Assembly (NCBI GenBank): GCA_021791075.1
Contig: JAJYXH010000090.1
Coordinates: 1-10,101, forward strand
DNA: 10,101 nucleotides
Source: Microcaldota archaeon
GTDB taxonomy: Archaea > Micrarchaeota > Micrarchaeia > Micrarchaeales > CABMGC01
Direction of reading: 5' to 3'
Below, piece by piece: positions 1 to 5,982 of the stretch. Made by a program: the position numbers and the translations under genes. Numbering within the stretch: position 1 is the first letter of the stretch; every line of letters starts with the position of its first letter. The notes below the pieces were generated by a model that saw only the letters and a list, made by a program, of their open reading frames with translations, was not told the origin of the DNA and searched no databases.

Positions 1-138
1 ACAAGAAATCGAACGGTTGGCAGGTGTGGCAGAGGAGGGACGACAGGATTGCGACTGCGGTTATGTGCAAGGGAGTATGGCATAACCTTCTTTTACTTGG
101 AAGGAGCTGACTTATGTCCCACACACTCACGTCCCTAA
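1..138 (+). pseudogene. possible decayed tnpB fragment (IS200/IS605 family)
   Basis: Frame 1 is open from the window edge to the TAA at 136-138. Its last part reads AREYGITFFYLEG followed by ADLCPTHSRP. This resembles the region of archaeal TnpB proteins where an E-x-GI stretch precedes the first Cys pair of the zinc finger (pattern E-x-GI...TS-x2-CP-x-H). The rest of the zinc finger and the last catalytic Asp are missing, so at best this is a truncated remnant. A hairpin begins at the stop codon, as often seen at IS200/IS605 right ends. The similarity is short and judged by eye. It could equally be chance coding in flanking DNA. Confidence 0.27.
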
Positions 139-160
139 CCCACCATTGAAATGATGGGTT
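137..160. repeat. imperfect hairpin upstream of rpiB
   Basis: AACCCA (137-142) pairs with TGGGTT (155-160). After one C/A mismatch, CAT (144-146) pairs with ATG (151-153), leaving a TGAA loop. It starts at the stop of the possible tnpB remnant, and TCAA occurs 19 bases further on (179-182). A subterminal hairpin followed by TCAA is the arrangement of some IS200/IS605 right ends. It lies too far upstream (over 90 bases) to be part of the rpiB leader. Confidence 0.4.
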
Positions 161-210
161 TGCGGGTCGAAGCATTTATCAATTCTGGTATGATTATAAG
201 GTTTGTTGTA

Positions 211-236
211 GATATATATGCGGCATCCTATAAATC
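211..236 (+). promoter_or_regulatory. rpiB-prs promoter, TATA candidates
   Basis: Two TATA-like boxes precede rpiB: GATATATATG at 211-220 and TATAAAT at 229-235. Using the archaeal spacing of about 26 bases from box centre to transcript start, the first would give a leader of about 10 bases. That leader would include GGTGGTG (246-252), which can act as a ribosome binding site. The second would give an essentially leaderless mRNA. The sequence does not decide between them. Confidence 0.45.
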
Positions 237-252
237 TTCTTGTGTGGTGGTG

Positions 253-702
253 ATGGCAGTTATCTATATAGGCAGCGACCACGGCGGATTCGAGCTTAAG
301 AGGGAGCTCAAGCGGTATCTTGAAATGCAGGGTTACAGGGTCATCGACGTCGGGGCCCACAAGTTCGATGCTGGCGACGACTATCCCGATTATGCAAAGG
401 CCCTCTGCAAGGAGGTAATAGCGCACAAGGCGGTTGGTATACTTGCATGCAAGAGCGGGCAGGGGATGAGCATCGCCGCGAACAAGGTGAAGGGCATACG
501 CGCCGTCATCGCAAGCGACGTGCGCGGCGCGAAGCTCGCAAAGCAGCACGTCAACGCGAACGTGCTCTGCATAGGGAGTGATCTCACGCGCGCCGAGGAC
601 GCGGAGCGGATCGCGGCGGCGTGGGCGAAGGAGGAGTTCTCCGGAGAGGAGAGGCACGAGCGCAGGCTTGGGAAGATTGCAAGGATTGAGGAAGGATACT
701 GA
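253..702 (+). CDS. rpiB: ribose-5-phosphate isomerase B (RpiB/LacAB family)
   Basis: This 149-residue protein is the normal size for RpiB, which interconverts ribulose-5-phosphate and ribose-5-phosphate in the cytosol. It shows the family landmarks at E. coli numbering: SDHGG with Asp9 and His10, the catalytic-base Cys66 followed by a phosphate loop and SIAANK (73-78), His99 in QHVNANVL, and the C-terminal RHERR (134-138) that contacts phosphate. The ATG at 253 is chosen because it begins the first beta strand and follows GGTGGTG. An upstream in-frame ATG at 151 would add 34 residues unlike the family. The residue after Cys66 is Lys instead of the usual Gly (CKSGQG rather than CGTGxG). The TGA overlaps the ATG of prs by one base, so the two genes are probably translationally coupled. 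Many archaea use the unrelated RpiA instead. Confidence 0.93.
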   Translation: MAVIYIGSDHGGFELKRELKRYLEMQGYRVIDVGAHKFDAGDDYPDYAKALCKEVIAHKAVGILACKSGQGMSIAANKVKGIRAVIASDVRGAKLAKQHVNANVLCIGSDLTRAEDAERIAAAWAKEEFSGEERHERRLGKIARIEEGY

Positions 703-1595
703 TGGCAACGGTGGTTGTTGGCGGATCGGCATGTGGGGAGATAGGGTCGAATCTTGCGAAGCTCCTGAAGGCGAAGTACTTCAGGATAGAGAAGAAGGAC
801 TTTCCCGACGGCGAGTTCGTGGTGAAGGTTCCGTTCGACGCGAAGGGTAACGACGTGATCATCGTCCAATCCACTTACGCGCCGCAGGACCGCCACATAA
901 TGGAGCTCATCTTCATAGCAGACGCCCTCAAGGACATGCATGCGAAGAGCATAACTGCGGTTGTGCCCTACCTCGCCTACATGCGACAGGACAAGAGGTT
1001 CCTCAACGGCCAAGTAGTGAGCTCGCACATGATAATGAGGCTCTTAAACGCGGCTGGAATAGGCAGGCTCGTGACGGTGCAGCCGCACAAGGAGAAGCCG
1101 CTCTCGCTCTTCAAGGGAAGGGTGGACTCGATAATGCCGATAAGGGCGCTGATGAAGAGGGTCTCGCACGAGCTCTCCGACCCTTACGTACTTGCACCGG
1201 ACATAGGGGGTCTTGAGCTCGCAAAGACAGCTGCCAAGATCCTTGGATGCGGATACACGCACCTTGACAAGGAGAGGGACCCGTTAACGGGAATACCGGA
1301 GATAAAGAACAAGCCGCACGAGAGATTTGACGGGAAGCAGGTCGTCATCGTTGACGACATGGTAAGCACTGGCACGACGATAATGCTCGCATCGAGGTTC
1401 GCCTACTCGAGGGGTGCGGTGGAGGTTGTCACAGCTGCGGTGCACCTGGTAATGGCGGACGGAGCGAGGCACAGGCTCATGCAGGCGGGAGTCACGAGGG
1501 TCTACGGAACTGATACGATACCTGCAAAGAATGCGGTCATAGTGGATATATCCAGCGAGATAGCCGCAGTCTTCGGAAAGAAAAGAAAACGATGA
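702..1595 (+). CDS. prs: ribose-phosphate pyrophosphokinase (PRPP synthetase)
   Basis: The product makes PRPP from ribose-5-phosphate and ATP, the precursor for purine, pyrimidine, histidine and tryptophan synthesis. At 297 residues it matches the shorter archaeal PRPP synthetases. Visible motifs are FPDGE (34-38), the ATP-contacting loop YMRQDKRF (93-100), QPHKE near 127-131 in place of the usual DPH, APDIGG (165-170) for ribose phosphate/PPi binding, and the PRPP loop VVIVDDMVSTGTT (214-226). The ATG at 702 is shared with the rpiB stop (ATGA-type overlap) and nothing better lies nearby. The C-terminus is basic (KKRKR). The substrate comes from the upstream gene product, so the pair forms a two-step pathway module. 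It faces the convergent gene run ending at 1825 across an IS-like scar. Confidence 0.95.
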   Translation: MATVVVGGSACGEIGSNLAKLLKAKYFRIEKKDFPDGEFVVKVPFDAKGNDVIIVQSTYAPQDRHIMELIFIADALKDMHAKSITAVVPYLAYMRQDKRFLNGQVVSSHMIMRLLNAAGIGRLVTVQPHKEKPLSLFKGRVDSIMPIRALMKRVSHELSDPYVLAPDIGGLELAKTAAKILGCGYTHLDKERDPLTGIPEIKNKPHERFDGKQVVIVDDMVSTGTTIMLASRFAYSRGAVEVVTAAVHLVMADGARHRLMQAGVTRVYGTDTIPAKNAVIVDISSEIAAVFGKKRKR

Positions 1596-1642
1596 CGGCC
1601 TCATCGGAAACGTGCCTCAATATAACAATCTTTTGTATCCAA

Positions 1643-1828
1643 GTTGATCAAAAGTGAACTATCTCGGGCTGAAGCCCGAAGTAGTTCACCCGGGGCTCCG
1701 GCAAGGTCAGGCCAGGGCATAAGCGTCTCCGCCGGCACCCCAACCCGGGGCAGATGGAGTTCGATTACCTCCCTCAGCCGCTGCTTAGAAGAGAGGGCCG
1801 GTAACCAAGGCCGCCGGTTGGGGGTCAT
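1643..1828 (-). mobile_element. IS200/IS605-like right-end scar with tnpB-tail-like reading frame
   Basis: The gap between prs and the convergent gene holds a strong hairpin (1654-1689) and, upstream of it on the minus strand, a GC-rich stretch with an open frame. That frame runs from the ATG at 1828 through GVPAETLMPWPDLAGAPGEL and LLRASARD over the hairpin to about 1601. A tnpB 3' end or omega-RNA segment leading into a terminal hairpin is the usual right-end layout of IS200/IS605 elements. TTGATCAA follows the hairpin (minus strand, 1651-1644), giving a TCAA-type end. No catalytic part of tnpB is present, so only a solo end remains. The ATG overlaps the TGA of the upstream gene (ATGA), so a real 75-residue coupled protein cannot be excluded. 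The composition and hairpin overlap argue against it. Confidence 0.45.
1654..1689. repeat. strong hairpin between prs and the convergent gene
   Basis: GTGAACTA (1654-1661) pairs perfectly with TAGTTCAC (1682-1689). After a two-base internal mismatch (TC against AG), TCGGGCT (1664-1670) pairs with AGCCCGA (1673-1679). The total is 15 Watson-Crick pairs around a very tight loop. The core GGGCT(G)AAGCCC resembles the CCCGGGCTAAAGCCCGGG-type hairpins common at the ends of IS200/IS605 elements. It could also help terminate the two converging transcripts. Confidence 0.8.
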
Positions 1829-2514
1829 GGCCTGTGAGGAAGTGGCTTTGCGCCTTCCGACTTCTCCTTGATGGCGTCGAGAAGCTGGACGTATCTTGCC
1901 GCTCCCGACTCGAGCCTTGAGAGCCTCGAGAACCTCATCTTCGCGTCTCTCTTAAGCTCCACGATCCTTCCCTTCTTGAAGAGCCTCAGTATGATGTTGG
2001 AGTTGTTCCTCGAGAGTTCCTCTGATATCCTTCCTATGGCCTTGTTCTCCCTAGCTATCCTCGATGCGTACCTCCCGTGCCTCCTCTCTATCATGCTTAT
2101 CATCGAGGCAGAGTACTCCCTCGCAGACTTGGCGTCCTTCGCCTTCCTCGGAACCCCGAGCATTATCAGGTTGGTTATCTCAGGGCCGAGAATGCGCGAG
2201 TATCCAGTCGCTATCGCCTCTAGGTGCGAGAGGTATCCCGCAAGCTCGCCGTGGCTCATGCGCATCGCGTTGGAGACTATGAGCGGCATGCTCGCTATCT
2301 CGTAATCGAATGTGTTGAGTATCTTCCTCATGCTCGATGCATGCTCGTCTAGGTGGTGCATCAGCTCCTTGCTCGGCTTCCCCTTCCCGAGCTCCTCCTT
2401 CCACGCCTCCCTTATGACGCTTTTGAGTATGTCCGACTCGAACGTGTTTGACTGACCGGCCCTCTGGGACTCGTCCCTCTCTACGCCGTTCTTCATTGCA
2501 GACGCGCCAGACAA
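1825..2514 (-). CDS. hypothetical helical protein downstream of GluRS
   Basis: I do not recognise this 229-residue protein. It appears soluble and almost wholly helical: no membrane segment, no Cys, and many Glu/Lys/Arg/Ser. The segment of about residues 130-215 is rich in heptad-like charged patterns (SMIERRHGRYASRIAREN, then EELSRNN, then ELKRDAKMRFSRLSRLES), suggesting a coiled coil or helical bundle. The frame opens at TTG 2514, 9 bases after the gltX stop, behind AGGTTGG. An in-frame ATG at 2496 (residue 7) is an equally plausible start. It is the last gene of the minus-strand run surface protein-gltX-this gene, so it is probably co-transcribed with gltX. Its TGA at 1825-1827 abuts an IS-like scar, so the original C-terminus may have been altered by the insertion. 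Confidence 0.75.
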   Translation of the reverse strand: MSGASAMKNGVERDESQRAGQSNTFESDILKSVIREAWKEELGKGKPSKELMHHLDEHASSMRKILNTFDYEIASMPLIVSNAMRMSHGELAGYLSHLEAIATGYSRILGPEITNLIMLGVPRKAKDAKSAREYSASMISMIERRHGRYASRIARENKAIGRISEELSRNNSNIILRLFKKGRIVELKRDAKMRFSRLSRLESGAARYVQLLDAIKEKSEGAKPLPHRP

Positions 2515-2523
2515 CCAACCAAC

Positions 2524-4242
2524 CTACATTGAAAGGAACGACATGGCCTTCCTGCTATCCAGCTTGAAGAGGCCTCTCCTCTCGAACTGGACGAGATCTC
2601 CCTCCTTGAGGACTGACGCATACGCCTCGGCATAGCCCTTTGTGCTCGTCATGCTCTTCCCGTTAAGGCTCTCGCCTTCAAGCAGATTGCCTATATGCAC
2701 GAGTTCGCACTCCATGGCACCATCCTTTGGAATCCACTGGATCCTTGGGATCTCGGCCTGCGCATCGCCTTGGTATGTCGCCTCAATCTTCTCTCCGACG
2801 CCCTTGATGGTCACATTGAAAGCGTCCTTGAGCCTTACCGTGTCGCCTTTTTGTAATCTGTTTGAATCGGAAGCATTTATAAATAGGTCACCCCCGAGCT
2901 TGTATTTTCTGTAACCGCTGTCCGGCTGGGAGTTAAGTTTCATCTCCACGATCCTGCCCTCTATTCCCTCGATGTGCATCGGCTTTGGATCCTCGATGAA
3001 GAAGAGCCGCTTCGCTGTCGGATCGACTATCCTCCTGTTGATGTTTAGCAGCATCTCGATATCGACAACGCTCTCCGCCTTTCCGAGCCCGAAACCCAGC
3101 GAGAACTGCTTTATAGCCTCTGCCGTTATCCCCCTCTTCATCAGCGCCCTTATCGTGACCAGCCTCGGATCGTCCCAGCCGGAGATCTTCCCCTCGGCTA
3201 TCAGCTCCCTTATCTTCCTCTTCGATGTGACATTGTTTGAGATCTCCAGCCTCGAGAAGCTGGTTATCCTCGGCTTCCGCAATCCCAGGGCATCAAGCAC
3301 CGCAAAGTACAGCTCGTCCCTGAGCTCGTACTCCTTGCTCCTGACCACGTCGGTTATCCCGTTTGTCGAGTCGAGTATGGGAGTGCAGAAGTCGTAGGTC
3401 GGCCATATGAAGTACTTCTTTCCCTGCCTGTAGTGGCTGGCATGCTTTATCCTGAAGAGCGTTGGATCGCGGAGCGTCGTGTTTGCCGCGCCCATGTCGG
3501 AGCTGAATCGCAGTATGGCCTCATTGTCGCTGAACCTGCCTTCGAGCATATCGTTCCATCGCGCGATGTTCTCTTCCATGCCCTGCTTCTTGTGTTCGCA
3601 ATCCTTTCCCTCCATCCGGTACTGCTTAATCCGCTCTCCGTCGCAGATGCAGACGTATGCCTTCCCTCTCCTTATTGCGACATTGGCGTATTCATATAGC
3701 CTCGCTATGTTGTCGCTTGCGTAGTACTCCCTCTCAAACTGTACGCCGAGCCATTTCAGGTCCTCCTTGAATGCGTCGACGAACTCCTGCCTCTCGTTGT
3801 CGGGGTTCGTATCGTCAAAGTAAAGGAGCAGCTCTCCGCCGTATACCCTCCTGAGCTCGTCCTCTACGAAGAGCGGCTTTGCGTGGCCTATGTGCATGTA
3901 TCCGCCAGGTTCTGGAGGGAATCTTGTGACGAAATTTCCCTGCTCCGCACCCTGTATTGAAAAATTGTGTATCGAGGACTTCTCCGCCTTCCTCGCCGCC
4001 TCCTGCTCGAATTCTGCGGAGTGCTTGTCGTACTCCTTCTCGAGTTCTGCCTTGCTTAGGGAGTTCACCTCGGCGAGGATCTCCTTTATCGCGGCGTTGA
4101 CGCTCTTGATCTCGGATTTCAATGAAGGATCCTTTGAGAGTACCTTCGCGAGTATAGGGCCATCCCTTGCGCTTCCGTAGTCGATGGCGTTCTTCACCGC
4201 GAGCTTTCTTATCAGCCCCCTGATCCCAGCATTTATCGCCAC
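2524..4242 (-). CDS. gltX: glutamyl-tRNA synthetase, archaeal type
   Basis: The enzyme attaches glutamate to tRNA(Glu). In archaea it is usually non-discriminating and also charges tRNA(Gln) for later amidation. Its 572 residues match archaeal GluRS. The N-terminal extension begins with the typical LIRKLAVKNAIDYG (10-23). The class I catalytic domain follows with RFPPEPGGYMHIGHAK (107-122, HIGH at 117-120), FDDTNP (142-147), WPTYDFCTPILD (280-291), and the KMSKS-equivalent TSKRK (339-343). It is followed by GWDDPR (355-360) and an all-beta anticodon-binding region to the end. This beta-barrel C-terminus separates it from bacterial GluRS. The start is GTG at 4242, preceded by AGGTGAG, which overlaps the stop of the upstream gene 8 bases away. 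It is the central gene of a three-gene run. Confidence 0.96.
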   Translation of the reverse strand: MAINAGIRGLIRKLAVKNAIDYGSARDGPILAKVLSKDPSLKSEIKSVNAAIKEILAEVNSLSKAELEKEYDKHSAEFEQEAARKAEKSSIHNFSIQGAEQGNFVTRFPPEPGGYMHIGHAKPLFVEDELRRVYGGELLLYFDDTNPDNERQEFVDAFKEDLKWLGVQFEREYYASDNIARLYEYANVAIRRGKAYVCICDGERIKQYRMEGKDCEHKKQGMEENIARWNDMLEGRFSDNEAILRFSSDMGAANTTLRDPTLFRIKHASHYRQGKKYFIWPTYDFCTPILDSTNGITDVVRSKEYELRDELYFAVLDALGLRKPRITSFSRLEISNNVTSKRKIRELIAEGKISGWDDPRLVTIRALMKRGITAEAIKQFSLGFGLGKAESVVDIEMLLNINRRIVDPTAKRLFFIEDPKPMHIEGIEGRIVEMKLNSQPDSGYRKYKLGGDLFINASDSNRLQKGDTVRLKDAFNVTIKGVGEKIEATYQGDAQAEIPRIQWIPKDGAMECELVHIGNLLEGESLNGKSMTSTKGYAEAYASVLKEGDLVQFERRGLFKLDSRKAMSFLSM

Positions 4243-4250
4243 GTCCTCAC

Positions 4251-4862
4251 CTAGACCCTAGTTATGCTTACATTACCGTAGATGACCTCATTCGTGGTGA
4301 TGAATGCTGCAACCCTGACCGGGATGACAAGGCTCATGTTGCCCGAGAAGTTTATCGGCACAATGGAGCGCGAGCTGGCGTTGCTTATCGCGATAGGTAT
4401 CTTCTGCGACTCCACGTTGAATGTCACAACCGGAGGCAGGACGATCAGTGCTGCGGATGCGAATCTGGAGCACCCCGACTCCGATGCATTGAGCTTGCCG
4501 TACAGATAGCCGTATATCTGCAGTGAATTTTCCGATCCCGCCCCTATCGTGATGTTCCTCCCTATGGTATAGTACGTGCTTACGGAGTTGTTCGACTCTA
4601 GATCGGCAGTTGCATTGGAGATCTTCGATATGACAATGTTGGACTCGCTGCTGTTGCTGCACTTTACAGTAACGTTGATCTGCGGGCTGTACCCGTAGAC
4701 CATTGCATTGGCAAATCCGTACGCGTAGAGCGTCGGTGGCGCGACTGCGGTTGTGGTGCTTGAGGCTACAGCGCCGAAGTTCCCTATCGACGCGTATGAT
4801 ATTATAAATATCATGGCGAATGCGATTGCAACAAGCGCCTCGAACAGCTTCTTTCTCTCCAT
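4251..4862 (-). CDS. membrane-anchored, sequon-rich surface protein
   Basis: This 203-residue protein starts MERKK followed by a hydrophobic helix (about residues 7-26). That is the pattern of an N-terminal signal anchor or uncleaved pilin-like leader. The remainder is extracytoplasmic in style: Ser/Thr/Asn/Ile/Val-rich, beta-strand-like, with two cysteines (68 and 131) that could pair. I count ten N-x-S/T sequons (N63, 70, 83, 91, 103, 125, 161, 171, 175, 197), suggesting heavy N-glycosylation on the cell surface. No enzymatic motif is visible. The ATG at 4862 follows GGGTGATAT, a good archaeal ribosome binding site. The stop lies 8 bases before gltX, so it shares a transcript with the synthetase, a pairing with no obvious functional link. 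I do not recognise the family. Confidence 0.85.
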   Translation of the reverse strand: MERKKLFEALVAIAFAMIFIISYASIGNFGAVASSTTTAVAPPTLYAYGFANAMVYGYSPQINVTVKCSNSSESNIVISKISNATADLESNNSVSTYYTIGRNITIGAGSENSLQIYGYLYGKLNASESGCSRFASAALIVLPPVVTFNVESQKIPIAISNASSRSIVPINFSGNMSLVIPVRVAAFITTNEVIYGNVSITRV

Positions 4863-4864
4863 CT

Positions 4865-4880
4865 ATATCACCCGTGATAT
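4865..4880. promoter_or_regulatory. inverted repeat over the surface-protein ribosome binding site
   Basis: ATATCAC (4865-4871), CC, GTGATAT (4874-4880) form 7-bp perfect arms with a 2-bp spacer. On the minus strand the right part contains GGTGAT, the ribosome binding site for the surface-protein gene (start 4862). The symmetry could be an operator half-site pair. A second dyad, GGCTTC-GAA-GAAGCC (4892-4906), and GTGCGCAC (4913-4920) follow in the same leader. Confidence 0.4.
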
Positions 4881-4922
4881 TGGCACAGCGCGGCTTCGAA
4901 GAAGCCTGTCGTGTGCGCACTA

Positions 4923-4934
4923 CCATTTTTATAC
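4923..4934 (-). promoter_or_regulatory. TATA box for the surface protein-gltX run
   Basis: On the minus strand TATAAAAATGG lies at 4933-4923, giving a predicted transcript start near 4900 and a leader of about 40 bases containing the dyads listed above. The overlapping TTATAAAG (about 4949-4942) is a second candidate. Confidence 0.45.
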
Positions 4935-4939
4935 TTTAT

Positions 4940-4951
4940 GCTTTATAATTA
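4940..4951 (+). promoter_or_regulatory. TATA box for the FKBP gene
   Basis: CTTTATAATTAG (4941-4952 region) lies about 75 bases before the GTG start of the FKBP gene. It would place transcription start near 4970 and leave a leader of about 50 bases. It is back to back with the minus-strand promoter, so the two transcripts diverge from an A/T-rich core of about 30 bp. Confidence 0.35.
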
Positions 4952-5022
4952 GTATGCTTTCTGCCACGGCATCCATTTGTGATTGGTGTCAGGAGATATT
5001 CTAAGGAAGCACGGGTGTTTTT

Positions 5023-5709
5023 GTGAGCTTCAATGACGGAGATTTTGTAAAGATCGAGTACAGCGCTTGGAGGGCCTCTGACGGATCCCTTGTCTACACT
5101 ACGGACAAGAAGAAGGCGGAGGACAATAAGATATACAACGAGAGGAGCAGGTACGGCCCCAGCCTCGTGATAATCGGAAAGGACACGGTGATCAAGGGCG
5201 TGGAGAAAGTTGTCAGGGGAATGGGACTCAACGAGACAAAGAGGGTAGAGATCGCACCTGCCGATGCGTTCGGGGAGAGGAGCCAGGAGCTCGTGAGGGT
5301 CATGCACGTCTCGGACTTCAGGTCGAGGGACATCGAACCGGAGCCAGGCATGCAGGTCGACCTCGATGGCACGATTGCGATAGTTAGAAGCGTTAATTCA
5401 GGGAGGGTAACCGTTGATGCAAACCATCCGCTCGCCGGGGAAAAGCTGACATACGAGCTCAAGGTGGTAACAAAGGTTGACGATGACAAGGAGAAGGTGC
5501 TCGCCATCGCCGAGATGAGCAACCTCAAGCTCGATGGCGCGAAGGTAGAGAACGGCGTGGTCGAGGTCTCGGTCGGCGAGAAGGTCGAGAAGAACGCGGA
5601 CTACTTCCTGAACAAGGCTGCGTTCACCAGCTCAGTCCTCAGGTATATGCCAAAGATAACCAGGATAGTGGTAAAGGAGGAGTACGCAAGGAAGGAGGAG
5701 GGCAAGTAG
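5023..5709 (+). CDS. FKBP-type peptidyl-prolyl isomerase (SlyD-like, long archaeal form)
   Basis: The protein should catalyse proline cis-trans isomerisation and act as a folding helper in the cytosol, since no signal peptide is seen. The FKBP fold is split. Residues 5-85 carry VKIEYSAW, SLVIIGKDTVIKGVEKVVRGM and the A-PADAFGERS flap (78-87). An insert-in-flap chaperone domain (about 88-131) follows. Then comes the signature VDANHPLAGEKLTYELKVV (131-149), which closes the fold. A further C-terminal domain (about 155-228, acidic/basic mixed, ending in KEEYARKEEGK) marks the long archaeal form (228 residues against about 150 for the short one). The start is GTG at 5023, six bases after GGGTG (5013-5017). 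The gene stands alone, divergent from the surface protein-gltX run. Confidence 0.93.
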   Translation: MSFNDGDFVKIEYSAWRASDGSLVYTTDKKKAEDNKIYNERSRYGPSLVIIGKDTVIKGVEKVVRGMGLNETKRVEIAPADAFGERSQELVRVMHVSDFRSRDIEPEPGMQVDLDGTIAIVRSVNSGRVTVDANHPLAGEKLTYELKVVTKVDDDKEKVLAIAEMSNLKLDGAKVENGVVEVSVGEKVEKNADYFLNKAAFTSSVLRYMPKITRIVVKEEYARKEEGK

Positions 5710-5902
5710 CAGCCCAAGCAGGCCCGGCAAAGGTATATCTGTTTCGTGGCATCGCTCCGCACCAATAAATGATGTGTAGTTTCCCGCCCACATTGTTGAC
5801 CGGGCAGCGCACAAAGATAGCTAAACGACTGCGTGAACAGCAGCATTAGGGCTATTCTATTCCTTAGAGATGACATGAGTGTTTATGCGCCTCAGCTCCA
5901 TC

Positions 5903-5920
5903 CAGTGGCTTAAGCCACTG
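5903..5920. repeat. perfect 18-bp palindrome
   Basis: CAGTGGCTTAAGCCACTG is perfectly self-complementary. On the minus strand it is preceded by GGGAGAT and followed by GGATG. The IS200/IS605-like right end near 9970 has the same order (GGGAAG, a hairpin with CTTTAGCC, then GGATG). It may therefore be a solo IS200/IS605 end, or a protein-binding dyad just upstream of the TATA box at 5947. Confidence 0.6.
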
Positions 5921-5945
5921 ATCTCCCTTCCAGGGTGGCAGCAAC

Positions 5946-5954
5946 ATTATAAAC
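5946..5954 (+). promoter_or_regulatory. TATA box for the membrane protein/ferredoxin operon
   Basis: ATTATAAAC is centred 33 bases before the ATG at 5983. A start about 26 bases downstream would leave a leader of only about 7 bases, so the mRNA is probably near-leaderless. No ribosome binding site is seen before the ATG, consistent with this. Confidence 0.55.
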
Positions 5955-5982
5955 ATTACATGGTAATAGCTCTCCGGGTATT

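Larger units (their letters stand above)
5710..5982 (+). other. 273-bp intergenic region with palindrome and promoter
   Basis: I see no convincing gene here. A 26-codon frame (ATG 5769 to TAG 5849) has no ribosome binding site and no recognisable features. The region ends with an 18-bp perfect palindrome and the promoter of the membrane protein operon, listed separately. Confidence 0.6.

Noticed and set aside
151..252. A 34-residue N-terminal extension of RpiB from the ATG at 151
   Set aside because: The extra residues do not resemble the family, the region contains the TATA-like boxes, and ATG 253 has GGTGGTG before it and begins the first conserved strand.
5769..5849. A 26-codon reading frame in the gap after the FKBP gene
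   Set aside because: It has no ribosome binding site, no promoter spacing and no recognisable sequence. It is within chance expectation.
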